64,000 nt of DNA from Microbacterium sp. 1.5R. GTDB taxonomy: Bacteria; Actinomycetota; Actinomycetes; Actinomycetales; Microbacteriaceae. The notes under the pieces are model-generated. The model made no database searches, had not been told where the DNA came from, and saw nothing but the letters and a program-made list of their open reading frames with translations. Positions within the stretch are counted from its first letter, which is position 1. Each line of letters starts with the position of its first letter. The position numbers and the translations under genes were made by a program. Location of the stretch: positions 434,001 through 498,000 of the forward strand of contig NZ_VDRC01000001.1 of the NCBI RefSeq assembly GCF_007667425.1, read 5' to 3'. Shown here piece by piece: positions 39,911 to 47,890 of this stretch.

Positions 39911-40341
39911 GGCGTTCCCCACAGGCGGGACATCTTCTGCACCGCGGTCCCCTCGACCGGGATGGACGCTGCGGTGTCGAGACCGAGGACCGACGGCACC
40001 AGAGGGAGGGGGACGTGGGTCGCGACGGTCACCGTGACGAGGGCACCGGGTGCGGGGCACTCGGGGGTTCGTGGGGCGCAGGCCACCGACACCTCCAGCG
40101 TGCCCGGCGCGATGCCGTACTGATCTGCGATGCTCGCGACGAGTCGATCGCCGTAGTCGGCGGCTGATGCGGCGTCCGGCACGAGCGCGATCGCTCGGGC
40201 GAGATGACGGGCTGCGGCCTCTGCTCCCAGCGTGTGCTCTTGGATGCTGCCGAGTGCGACGATGAGGTACACGAGCGGTACGAGCAGGATGACCCCGACC
40301 GTGATGAACTCCAGCGCCGCGGACCCGCGGTCGTCACTCAT
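39907..40341 (-). CDS. TadE-like pseudopilin (second copy)
   Basis: 144 residues. A short basic/acidic leader (Asp-Asp-Arg-Gly-Ser-Ala-Ala-Leu-Glu-Phe) precedes a hydrophobic helix, the TadE pattern with Glu at +5 after the cleavable Gly. Leader peptidase cleavage after that Gly is inferred. The extracellular part holds two cysteines. Overlaps the first TadE-like gene by 8 bp. Confidence 0.88.
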   Translation of the reverse strand: MSDDRGSAALEFITVGVILLVPLVYLIVALGSIQEHTLGAEAAARHLARAIALVPDAASAADYGDRLVASIADQYGIAPGTLEVSVACAPRTPECPAPGALVTVTVATHVPLPLVPSVLGLDTAASIPVEGTAVQKMSRLWGTP

Positions 40342-40741
40342 CGAACGACTCCGCCGGCGCCTCGGCGACGATCTGCATCGCGGACGGTATGCCGATCAGC
40401 CCGATCACCGGCAGCGCCGTGCGGATACGCACGACCACGACGGTTCGCCCACCGCTCTCCGACTGCGCGGCCGTGACGTCGTCGGCGTACGCCGAACCGA
40501 CCGCCTGCGTGATCACCCGGCGCGCGCGTTCGGCGCCTGCGGCGGGGTCGACGTCGGCGAGCGCCGCGTGCTGGGCTCCCTCCACCGCGGCGTCGTGGAC
40601 CACGTTGCGCACATACACGGCGAGCGCGAGCTGGAGAACGGCGAGAGTGAGAGCGGTGAGCATCGTCCCGACCAGCACGAACTCGACGGGGCTCGAGCCT
40701 CGATCGTCGCGCCGGAGGGCGTGCATGAGCCTCGTACGCAT
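40334..40741 (-). CDS. TadE-like pseudopilin (first copy)
   Basis: 135 residues. Arg-Arg-Asp-Asp-Arg-Gly-Ser-Ser-Pro-Val-Glu-Phe precedes a hydrophobic helix (about residues 20-42), the type IV prepilin-like signature with Gly at -1 and Glu at +5. The remainder, Ala-Ala-Val-Glu-Gly-Ala-Gln-His-Ala, is typical of TadE. It directly abuts the small pilin-like gene. Confidence 0.88.
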   Translation of the reverse strand: MRTRLMHALRRDDRGSSPVEFVLVGTMLTALTLAVLQLALAVYVRNVVHDAAVEGAQHAALADVDPAAGAERARRVITQAVGSAYADDVTAAQSESGGRTVVVVRIRTALPVIGLIGIPSAMQIVAEAPAESFDE

Positions 40742-40939
40742 TCAGATGCCGGACACGCGCTCGATCGCCTGCTCGAACAGTTCGCTCAGCGCCGGTCCCG
40801 CGACCGCCCAGATCAACACGACCAGACCGGCGGTCATCAGCGTGACGAGCACCCAGCCGGGCACGTCGCCCGTGTCGTCGGCGATGAGCTCGCGGAGGCG
40901 AGAAACAGGCGGGTCATTCAGGGGTGGGAAGTCGTTCAT
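40742..40939 (-). CDS. Small Flp-type pilin-like protein
   Basis: 65 residues with one hydrophobic helix near residues 28-48 (Gly-Trp-Val-Leu-Val-Thr-Leu-Met-Thr-Ala-Gly-Leu-Val-Val-Leu). It lies between TadC and TadE genes where the Flp major pilin belongs. Gly-Asp-Val-Pro-Gly before the helix may be the prepilin cleavage region, but there is no Glu at +5. It is the best candidate for the pilus subunit of this cluster. A clear AAGGA site precedes the ATG. Confidence 0.72.
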   Translation of the reverse strand: MNDFPPLNDPPVSRLRELIADDTGDVPGWVLVTLMTAGLVVLIWAVAGPALSELFEQAIERVSGI

Positions 40940-40960
40940 GTCGTCCTTTCTGGGGCGCGA

Positions 40961-41899
40961 TCAGCCGATGCCGAGTCGCAGGATGAAGAGGCCGGGGTAG
41001 ATCGCGAAGAGCACCGACAACGGCAGGATGAGGAAGACGAGCGGCAGGAGCATGAGGATCTCCTTGCGTCCCGCCTGCTCGATGAGAACGCGCTTGGCGT
41101 CGTCGCGCGCATCTCCGGCCTGCGCCTGGAGGACGGCCGCGAGCGGCGCACCGTGTTCGAGTGCGGCGATCACCTGGTCGACCGCGCGGCTGAGTCCGGC
41201 GAGTTCCAACCGAGAGGCGAGCTCACGCAGGGCGTCTCCGAGCGGAGAACCCGTGGCGACCGCCACCACCACGCGGTGCAACTCTCCGGTCAATTCACCG
41301 GTGCCGACCGCGGCCACACGCCTGAGCGAATCGAGCAGAGTCTCTCCGGCCGACAGGCAGAGCGCGATGAACTCCAATGTCGTGGGCAGCTCGTCCGCCA
41401 GTCGTGCCCGACGGGAGGCGACGCGTGCCGTGAGGCGCATGTCGTAGCCGACGGCGGCCACGGCTCCGAGCACCAGCGGCAGAAGCGCGACGGGCGGCGA
41501 CATCCGCCCCGCGACCACGACGGTCACCACGACGACGGCGCCGACACCGATGCCCGCGACCAGCCACCCGAGTTGACGGGCCCGGAACATCGTGGCCGAG
41601 ACGTCGATCCCCGCCTGCGCGAGTCGTCGTGCCAGTGAGTCACTGCCACCCAGCGCACGTTCGCACACCGTGATCGCCCGTGCGATCACGGTGCGCTGCG
41701 TCGCGGGAAGCCGTCGGACGATCGGCAGCGCGGCCCGCGGCACGGTCTCGTCGGCGACCGCGTCTCGGACGTACGGGGCGATGCGCGTCATCAGCGGCAC
41801 CGCAGACCACCGAGGCAGCACAGAGAGAATAAGGAGCAGTCCCGCCGCGAGCACTCCCCCGCCGAGAACCGAGAAGGCGACAGCCGAGAGGGCACTCAT
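40961..41899 (-). CDS. tadC: Tad pilus inner-membrane protein TadC (T2SS F family)
   Basis: 312 residues, about four transmembrane helices: two near residues 5-30 and 105-150, and two at the C-terminal end. A T2SSF domain lies between (Leu-Ala-Asp-Glu-Leu-Pro-Thr-Thr-Leu-Glu-Phe-Ile-Ala-Leu-Cys-Leu-Ser-Ala-Gly). Start at 41899 overlaps the tadB stop (ATGA); a longer frame is a shadow of tadB. Confidence 0.88.
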   Translation of the reverse strand: MSALSAVAFSVLGGGVLAAGLLLILSVLPRWSAVPLMTRIAPYVRDAVADETVPRAALPIVRRLPATQRTVIARAITVCERALGGSDSLARRLAQAGIDVSATMFRARQLGWLVAGIGVGAVVVVTVVVAGRMSPPVALLPLVLGAVAAVGYDMRLTARVASRRARLADELPTTLEFIALCLSAGETLLDSLRRVAAVGTGELTGELHRVVVAVATGSPLGDALRELASRLELAGLSRAVDQVIAALEHGAPLAAVLQAQAGDARDDAKRVLIEQAGRKEILMLLPLVFLILPLSVLFAIYPGLFILRLGIG

Positions 41900-42756
41900 C
41901 CGAACCACCGTTCGGGCTCGGGCAGACGGCCGATCCGGAGCATGATCCGGTAGGCGATCACCGAGACCGCTGCCCCCACGGCGATCACGACGACCCCTTC
42001 GGGGGTCCCGTAAGCGGACGCACCCTCTGGGCGCATCACGAGCAGGCCGAGGATGACCCATGGCGCGACGGCGCCCAGCACAGCGGCACCCCTGATCCAG
42101 GATTGGCGCGCTTCCACCTCTCCCCGCAGGGCGGCGTCGGCGCGTACCGAGGCCGACAGCGCCCTCAGTACGGTTCCGAGCTCCGTGCCGCCGACCTGCC
42201 TCGCCATGCGCAGGGTCTCGATGATGCGATCAGCGACGGGATCCGCGAGCGACGTCTTCAGACGGTCGATGCTCGATTCGAATCGACCCGTGGCACGGAG
42301 GTCTCGAGCGAAGACGACGAAGGCCGGGCGCATCATCCCGGGTGCGGATTCCGCGAGCGCGGCGACAGCGTCCGGCAGCGACAGGCCGACGCGGATGGAT
42401 GCGATCAGCAGGTCGCAGACATCGGGCCACACCTGTCTGCGCAGCTTGCGCAGGCGCAGCCTGCGAGCGCGCAGGAACATCACCGGCGCCGCACCGGCGA
42501 CCGCGCCCGCCAGCACCGCGAGGGCGGGGATCGGAACCACGAGCCAGACGACGGATGCCGTCGCCGCGGCGAGGCCGGCTACCACCGCGACGAGCGTGCG
42601 AGGGGCAGCGGCGAATCCCGCCTCCCCCAGCATCCGCGCCAGCACGCCGCGCCGTTCGACACGCATGCTCACGGCACCTGTGCCCCGAGGCCACAACCAG
42701 GGGGAGGCGACGAGGAGGGCGCCTGCTGCGAGGAGAGCGCCGAGCAGCAGCGTCAC
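41896..42756 (-). CDS. tadB: Tad pilus inner-membrane protein TadB (T2SS F family)
   Basis: 286 residues. Helices lie near 3-20 and 52-95 and in the last 60 residues; the T2SSF core contains Trp-Pro-Asp-Val-Cys-Asp-Leu-Leu-Ile-Ala-Ser-Ile-Arg-Val-Gly. It forms the membrane platform with TadC. GTG start overlapping the tadA stop (GTGA). Confidence 0.88.
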   Translation of the reverse strand: MTLLLGALLAAGALLVASPWLWPRGTGAVSMRVERRGVLARMLGEAGFAAAPRTLVAVVAGLAAATASVVWLVVPIPALAVLAGAVAGAAPVMFLRARRLRLRKLRRQVWPDVCDLLIASIRVGLSLPDAVAALAESAPGMMRPAFVVFARDLRATGRFESSIDRLKTSLADPVADRIIETLRMARQVGGTELGTVLRALSASVRADAALRGEVEARQSWIRGAAVLGAVAPWVILGLLVMRPEGASAYGTPEGVVVIAVGAAVSVIAYRIMLRIGRLPEPERWFG

Positions 42757-43940
42757 AGCCCTGCCCTCACGCGTCGGAGGTCTCCGCGGCGTTCCTGCCC
42801 GGCGCCGCCTTCGTAGGAGTACAGCATCCGCGACACCAGACGCCCGTCGACGATCTCGCCCGTCGGCTCGATGACCTCGCGCACCCGGCGCACCCCGTCC
42901 AGGTCGCGCCCGCAGTGCACGACGAGGTCGACCGCACGTGCGAGCGCGGGGGCGACGAAACTGCGATCGATGTTCCGCCCCGCGAGCAACGGCAGCAGGG
43001 TGAGCTTCTCCAGCGCCTCGGATGCGGAGTTCGCGTGCACGGTCGCCGCGCCCGGTACACCGGTGTTGAGGGCGAGCACGAGGTCGAGCGCTTCCGCGTC
43101 GCGCACCTCGCCGACGACGAGCCGGTCAGGACGCATGCGCAGAGCCTCCTTCACGAGGCGGCGCAGCGTGATCTCACCAGCCCCCTCGAGGCTCGCCTGG
43201 CGTCCCTGGAGCGCCACGACGTCGGGCCCGGCGAGCGCGAGTTCGAACGTCTCCTCCACCGTCACGACACGCTGCCCGTCGGCACAGCTCGCCAGCAGGG
43301 CACCGAGCAGCATGGTCTTCCCCGCGTGGGTCGCTCCCGAGACGACGACGCTCCGCCCCGCACGCATGGCGGCGGCGAGCGTCGCCGCGAGATGCGCAGG
43401 AAGCGCACCCTGCTCGACCAGGGCGTCCAGCGACCGGTAGCGGGGGAGGAATTTGCGGATGTTCACTGCGGCGCCGCCGCGCACGACATCGGCGATCGCT
43501 ACGTGCAACCGCGACCCGTCGGGCAGCGAGGCGTCGACGAAGGGCTGACTGATGTCGACCCGACGGCCGGTGGAGTGCAGCATCCGCTCGATGAGGTCGC
43601 GCAGGGTCTCGGCCGTAAGCCGCAGCGTGGTCCGCTCGGCCACTCCCCCGCGCGCGACGTGGATGCTCTCCGGCCCGTTGAACCAGATCTCCTCGATCTC
43701 GGGATCGTCGAGAAGCGGTTGCAGCACTCCGAATCCGCCCAGCGAGGCCAGCACGTCGCGGAGGCACCCGGCTTCGTCATCGACCAGCACGCCGCCCTGA
43801 GCGAGGGCGACGTCGTTGAAGCGCCGCACCTCGGCCTGCGCCACCGCTCTGGCAGCCTCCGCGTCGAGCGCCGGCTCGATGCCCTCACTGCGCAATCTCA
43901 GGCGCACGCGTTCGGCGATGACGACGGAGGGCTGATGCAC
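42753..43940 (-). CDS. tadA: Tad pilus secretion ATPase (CpaF/TadA)
   Basis: 395 residues, a type II/IV secretion ATPase without the usual N-terminal extension. Walker A at 202-209 reads Gly-Ala-Thr-His-Ala-Gly-Lys-Thr; His-Ala replaces the usual Gly-Ser, but the Gly-Lys-Thr core is intact. The Asp box is Val-Thr-Val-Glu-Glu-Thr-Phe-Glu-Leu, Walker B-like is Arg-Pro-Asp-Arg-Leu-Val-Val-Gly-Glu-Val-Arg, and the His box is Ala-Thr-Val-His-Ala-Asn-Ser. First gene of the operon tadA-B-C-flp-tadE-tadE-tadG; a TadZ gene is not adjacent. Confidence 0.93.
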   Translation of the reverse strand: MHQPSVVIAERVRLRLRSEGIEPALDAEAARAVAQAEVRRFNDVALAQGGVLVDDEAGCLRDVLASLGGFGVLQPLLDDPEIEEIWFNGPESIHVARGGVAERTTLRLTAETLRDLIERMLHSTGRRVDISQPFVDASLPDGSRLHVAIADVVRGGAAVNIRKFLPRYRSLDALVEQGALPAHLAATLAAAMRAGRSVVVSGATHAGKTMLLGALLASCADGQRVVTVEETFELALAGPDVVALQGRQASLEGAGEITLRRLVKEALRMRPDRLVVGEVRDAEALDLVLALNTGVPGAATVHANSASEALEKLTLLPLLAGRNIDRSFVAPALARAVDLVVHCGRDLDGVRRVREVIEPTGEIVDGRLVSRMLYSYEGGAGQERRGDLRRVRAGL

Positions 43941-44042
43941 CCGAGCATCCTCGCAAGGATGCGGAATCCTCGACCGGACTTATCCACACTGTCCTCATAC
44001 GGCTGCGGGCAGATCCCCAGCAACGCCGGATGCCCCGGTCAG

Positions 44043-44048
44043 TAGACT
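44043..44048 (+). promoter_or_regulatory. Predicted -10 element of tRNA-Leu
   Basis: TAGACT, 11 bases before the first base of the tRNA. No strong -35 is visible. Confidence 0.45.
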
Positions 44049-44059
44049 TATCCCACCGC

Positions 44060-44141
44060 GCGGGAGTGGTGAAATCGGCAGACACGCAGGATTTAGGTTC
44101 CTGTGCCTTCGGGCGTGTGGGTTCAAGTCCCACCTTCCGCA
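44060..44141 (+). tRNA. tRNA-Leu, anticodon UAG
   Basis: 82 bases, class II. The acceptor arm GCGGGAG pairs with CTTCCGC (one G-U). The anticodon stem CAGGA/TCCTG encloses the loop TTTAGGT with anticodon TAG at 44094-44096. A long variable arm (about 13 bases) and a GTGGG/CCCAC T-arm with TTCAAGT follow. The CCA end is not encoded. It reads CUA and probably other CUN leucine codons. Confidence 0.95.
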
Positions 44142-44204
44142 CCGATCAGTCGCGTCCTCCGCGGCCGACGCGACCGCCGCACACAGCTCTACGACGGGAA
44201 CACC

Positions 44205-44975
44205 ATGCATCACGCCGCTCTCATCCCCTGGCTCGACCCCGCCACCATCATCGGCACGGCGGGTCCGTGGGCGCTGCTCGTGGTGTGCTTCATCGTCTTC
44301 GCCGAGACCGGGCTGCTCGTGGGCTTCCTGCTGCCGGGCGACACCCTGCTGGTGATCTCCGGCCTGCTCTCACACCCGCTCGCGGGCTCCGAGCACGGCG
44401 TGTTCGGCATCAACGTGTGGTTCGTGGCTCTGCTCATCGGCCTCGCCGCCTTCGTCGGCGGTGAGGTCGGCTATGTGATCGGCCACAAGGGCGGGCCCGC
44501 GGTGTTCGAACGCAAGGAATCGGGCCTCTTCAGCAAGAAGAACGTCGAGCGCACGAACGCGTTCTTCGAGCGCTTCGGCGGAATCACCGTCATCCTCGCC
44601 CGCTTCGTGCCTATCGTCCGCACCTTCGCTCCTGTCGCCGCGGGCGTCGGTCACATGCCGTGGCGCAAGTACACGCTGTACAACCTCATCGGCGCGATCC
44701 TCTGGGGCTTCGGCCTCACCATGTTCGGCTACCTGATCGGATTCATCCCGCCCGTGGCGGAGTTCGTCGAGAGCTACATCGACCTCATCCTGCTCGCGGC
44801 CGTCGGCGGTACGGCGATCATCACTCTGTGGCACTACCTCTCCGAGCGGCACAAGGCGAAGAAGGAGGCAGCCGCGGGACACGCGACGACCGACGCGTCC
44901 GAGGCTGAGGAGCTCGCGCTCGAGCCCGAGGTCTTCGACCGCGCTCCCGACCTCGACGGCGACGGCACGCACTGA
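44205..44975 (+). CDS. DedA-family membrane protein
   Basis: 256 residues with about five hydrophobic segments. The DedA signatures are Gly-Phe-Leu-Leu-Pro-Gly-Asp-Thr-Leu-Leu near residue 45 and Phe-Glu-Arg-Phe-Gly-Gly, then Arg-Phe-Val-Pro-Ile-Val-Arg-Thr-Phe-Ala-Pro-Val-Ala-Ala-Gly. Members move undecaprenyl phosphate or other lipids across the membrane. The C-terminal 30 residues are an acidic tail. The frame is open through the tRNA, but ATG 44205 with GGGAA upstream gives the family N-terminus. Confidence 0.9.
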   Translation: MHHAALIPWLDPATIIGTAGPWALLVVCFIVFAETGLLVGFLLPGDTLLVISGLLSHPLAGSEHGVFGINVWFVALLIGLAAFVGGEVGYVIGHKGGPAVFERKESGLFSKKNVERTNAFFERFGGITVILARFVPIVRTFAPVAAGVGHMPWRKYTLYNLIGAILWGFGLTMFGYLIGFIPPVAEFVESYIDLILLAAVGGTAIITLWHYLSERHKAKKEAAAGHATTDASEAEELALEPEVFDRAPDLDGDGTH

Positions 44976-44994
44976 CGAACGAAGCGGATGCCGG

Positions 44995-45870
44995 TCAGCC
45001 GGCCTTCTTCTTCGCCGCAGGCTTCGACGACTTCTTCGGCTTCTCGTCCTCGTCGGAGTCGGCGTCCGTGCCGCCCGACCGCGCCGCCTTCGACTTGGCG
45101 ACGCTGGCGCGCAGCGCCTCCATGAGATCGATGACCTCGCCGCTCTTGGCGTCGGCATCCTCCTCGCCGAATGTGTCGGCGACGTCGAACGTGTCGCCCG
45201 CCTCGATCTTCGCGTCGATGAGCGTGCGCAGCTCCTTCTGGTACTCGTCCACGAACGACTCCGCGTCGAAATCGGCGGAGTAGCTGTCGACCAGCGACGA
45301 TGACAGCTCGAGCTCCTTCTTCGAGATCCGCACGTCCTCGTCGAGCGAGGGGAAGTCTGCTTCGCGCACTTCGTCCGCCCACAGCAGGGTCTGCAGCACC
45401 AGCACCTTGCCCCGCACGCGTAACGCCGCGAGCCGGGTCTTCTGCCGAAGTGTGAAGCGCACGATCGCGGTGCGGTCGGTCTGCTCGAGGGTCTTGCGCA
45501 GCAGCACGTAGGCTTTCGGCGACTTCGAGTCGGGCTCCAGGTAGTACGCCTTGTCGAGCGTCAGCAGGTCGACCTGCTCCGAGGGCACGAACTCGACGAC
45601 GTCGATCTCGCGGCTTCGCTCGGCCGGCAGCGCGGCGAGGTCGTCCTTGGTGAGAACGACCGTCTGCCCGTCGTCGACGTAGGCGCGGTCGATGTCGGAG
45701 TACGCCACGGTCTCTCCGCACACCTCGCACGTGCGCTGATACCGGATGCGCCCGCCGTCCTTGTCGTGCACCTGATGCAGCGGCACATCGTGATCCTCCG
45801 TCGCGGAGTACACCTTCACCGGCACGTTCACGAGACCGAAGGTCAGCGCACCCTTCCAGATCGTCCTCAT
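44995..45870 (-). CDS. ku: Ku protein, non-homologous end joining
   Basis: Bacterial Ku homodimer that binds DNA ends, 291 residues. The start Arg-Thr-Ile-Trp-Lys-Gly-Ala-Leu-Thr-Phe-Gly-Leu-Val-Asn-Val-Pro-Val and the Cys-Glu-Val-Cys-Gly segment are typical. The core ends near residue 255, followed by an Asp/Glu then Lys/Ala-rich tail, which in other Ku proteins contacts DNA and LigD. It is divergent from ligD with a 59-base shared promoter region. Confidence 0.96.
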   Translation of the reverse strand: MRTIWKGALTFGLVNVPVKVYSATEDHDVPLHQVHDKDGGRIRYQRTCEVCGETVAYSDIDRAYVDDGQTVVLTKDDLAALPAERSREIDVVEFVPSEQVDLLTLDKAYYLEPDSKSPKAYVLLRKTLEQTDRTAIVRFTLRQKTRLAALRVRGKVLVLQTLLWADEVREADFPSLDEDVRISKKELELSSSLVDSYSADFDAESFVDEYQKELRTLIDAKIEAGDTFDVADTFGEEDADAKSGEVIDLMEALRASVAKSKAARSGGTDADSDEDEKPKKSSKPAAKKKAG

Positions 45871-45917
45871 GCCACCCAGTGAACACCAGTCGCACCTGTC
45901 ACAACCAGTCCCTTGAC

Positions 45918-45923
45918 TACGCT
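45918..45923 (+). promoter_or_regulatory. Predicted -10 element of ligD, leaderless type
   Basis: TACGCT lies 6 bases before the ATG at 45930. Confidence 0.45.
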
Positions 45924-45929
45924 GGCGTC

Positions 45930-47885
45930 ATGTCTCCGGAGGCGCAGCACGTGCAGATCGAGGGCCGCCGCCTGCGCGTCACGAACCTCGACAAGATCGT
46001 CTACCCCGAGACAGGCACCACCAAGGGCGAGATCATCGCCTACTACACCGCGATAGCGCCGCAGCTGCTCCCTCTGCTGCACGGCCGCCCCGTGACGCGC
46101 AAGCGCTGGGTCGAGGGCGTCGGCACCTCGGGGCACCCCGAGGACTCGTTCTTCACCAAGCAGCTCGAACCGGGGGCACCGAAATGGATCCCCCGCCAGG
46201 CGATCGAACACTCCGACGGGTCGAAGGACTACCCGCTCGTCGACGACGTGCCGACGCTCGTCTGGCTCGCGCAGGTCGCCGCCATCGAACTGCACGTCCC
46301 GCAGTGGCGCTTCACGCCCGATGGGCTCCCCGGACGCCCCGACCGCCTCGTGCTCGATCTCGACCCCGGTCCGGGCGTCGAGCTCGCGCAGTGCGCGGAG
46401 GTCGCGCGCATCGCCCGCGGCATCCTCACCGGCATCGGACTCGAGCCGCTTCCCGTCACGAGCGGCAGCAAGGGCATCCACCTCTACGCGAACCTGCCCG
46501 GCCAGCAGACGAGCGACGAGATCTCCGCCGTCGTCAAGGAGGTGGCGCGCCTCATCGAGAACGACCATCCCGACCTCGCGACGAGCACGATGGCGAAAGT
46601 CGCGCGCGGCGGCAAGGTGTTCCTCGATTGGAGCCAGAACAACGGCCGCAAGACCACGATCTCGCCGTATTCGCTGCGCGGTCGGGCACAGCCATGGGTC
46701 GCCGCTCCGCGCACCTGGGACGAACTCGACGACCCCGATCTGCGGCAGCTCGACTTCGAGGAGGTCCTCGAGCGTGCCGCCTCGGGTGACGATCCGCTGG
46801 CGTCGCTGCGTCCTTCGGTGGACGCGGCGTCCTCGCCTCAGCAGCCCGAGGCGCCGCGCCCCGCCCGCAAGGAGCACCGCCCGCGCATCACGGCTGCGCC
46901 GTCGACCGCAGACACCGTCTCGGCCTCTGTCTCCCCGATGCTCGCCGAGAACGGCACGCCCGCAATCGCCCGCGGGCTCAGCGATCCGTCCTGGGTCGAG
47001 GTGAAGTGGGACGGGATACGCGCAGTGGGCACGTGGAGCGATGGACGGCTGCGCCTGCACGCCCGGAGCGGCACCGACATCACCGCGCGATACCCGGAGC
47101 TCACCGCCGACGGCGCCCCGTTTCTGCCGGTCGGCGATGCGATCCTCGACGGCGAGATCGTCGCGTTCGACGCGCACGGGCGGCCGAGCTTCTCGCTGCT
47201 GCAGAACCGGATGCACCTCACCAGACCCCGAGAGATCGAGCGCGAGGTCGTCCGCACCCCCATCGTGTACATGGTGTTCGACATGCTGCGCCTCGACGGG
47301 CACGACCTCTCCTCCCTGCCCCTGTCGCAACGGCGAGTCCTGCTGGAAGACGTGGTCTCCGACCTCGACGCGCCGGTCCAGGTGCCGCCGGTCTTCGACG
47401 ACGTCGACGCCGCTCTCGCCGCCAGCGAGGAGTTCGGTCTGGAAGGCGTCGTCGTGAAGGATCCGCGGTCGCGCTACCGCGCCGGACAGCGTTCGCCGTC
47501 CTGGCTGAAGCTCAAGAACACTCGCATGCAGGAGGCGGTGATCGTCGGCATCCGTCCGGGCAAGGGCGACCGCGAGGGGACGTTCGGGTCGTTGCTGCTC
47601 GCCGTGCCGGACGACGGGCGACTGCGCTACATCGGTCGGGTGGGCACGGGATTCACGGACCGGATGCTGCGCGACCTGCTCACGCGCCTCGCGCGCCTGC
47701 GCGTGCGCGATGCGCCGCTCGACGGAGTGCCCGCGCCTGACGCGTCGGATGCGCTCTGGGTGCGCGCCGAGCTCGTCGGAGAGGTGGAGTTCGCGAACTG
47801 GACCCCCGACGGCGTGCTGAGGCACGCGCGCTGGCGCGGTCTGCGCCCCGACAAGGGCCCCGACGAGGTCGTCGTCGAGAGCTGA
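45930..47885 (+). CDS. ligD: LigD: polymerase and ATP-dependent DNA ligase, lacking the nuclease domain
   Basis: 651 residues. The N-terminal primase-polymerase domain (about 1-290) shows the metal pair Asp143-Leu-Asp145 and Thr-Ser-Gly-Ser-Lys-Gly-Ile-His. A 40-residue linker precedes the ligase domain (about 335-650) with nucleotidyl-lysine Lys359 in Glu-Val-Lys-Trp-Asp-Gly-Ile-Arg. The 3'-phosphoesterase domain of mycobacterial LigD is missing. With Ku it repairs double-strand breaks. A start at 45879 is possible, but the ATG at 45930 gives the better N-terminus and matches the -10 spacing. Confidence 0.94.
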   Translation: MSPEAQHVQIEGRRLRVTNLDKIVYPETGTTKGEIIAYYTAIAPQLLPLLHGRPVTRKRWVEGVGTSGHPEDSFFTKQLEPGAPKWIPRQAIEHSDGSKDYPLVDDVPTLVWLAQVAAIELHVPQWRFTPDGLPGRPDRLVLDLDPGPGVELAQCAEVARIARGILTGIGLEPLPVTSGSKGIHLYANLPGQQTSDEISAVVKEVARLIENDHPDLATSTMAKVARGGKVFLDWSQNNGRKTTISPYSLRGRAQPWVAAPRTWDELDDPDLRQLDFEEVLERAASGDDPLASLRPSVDAASSPQQPEAPRPARKEHRPRITAAPSTADTVSASVSPMLAENGTPAIARGLSDPSWVEVKWDGIRAVGTWSDGRLRLHARSGTDITARYPELTADGAPFLPVGDAILDGEIVAFDAHGRPSFSLLQNRMHLTRPREIEREVVRTPIVYMVFDMLRLDGHDLSSLPLSQRRVLLEDVVSDLDAPVQVPPVFDDVDAALAASEEFGLEGVVVKDPRSRYRAGQRSPSWLKLKNTRMQEAVIVGIRPGKGDREGTFGSLLLAVPDDGRLRYIGRVGTGFTDRMLRDLLTRLARLRVRDAPLDGVPAPDASDALWVRAELVGEVEFANWTPDGVLRHARWRGLRPDKGPDEVVVES

Positions 47886-47890
47886 TCCGA

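Noticed and set aside
44060..44141. Integration site at the tRNA-Leu 3' end
   Set aside because: No repeated tRNA end, integrase or foreign genes are seen downstream in the window.
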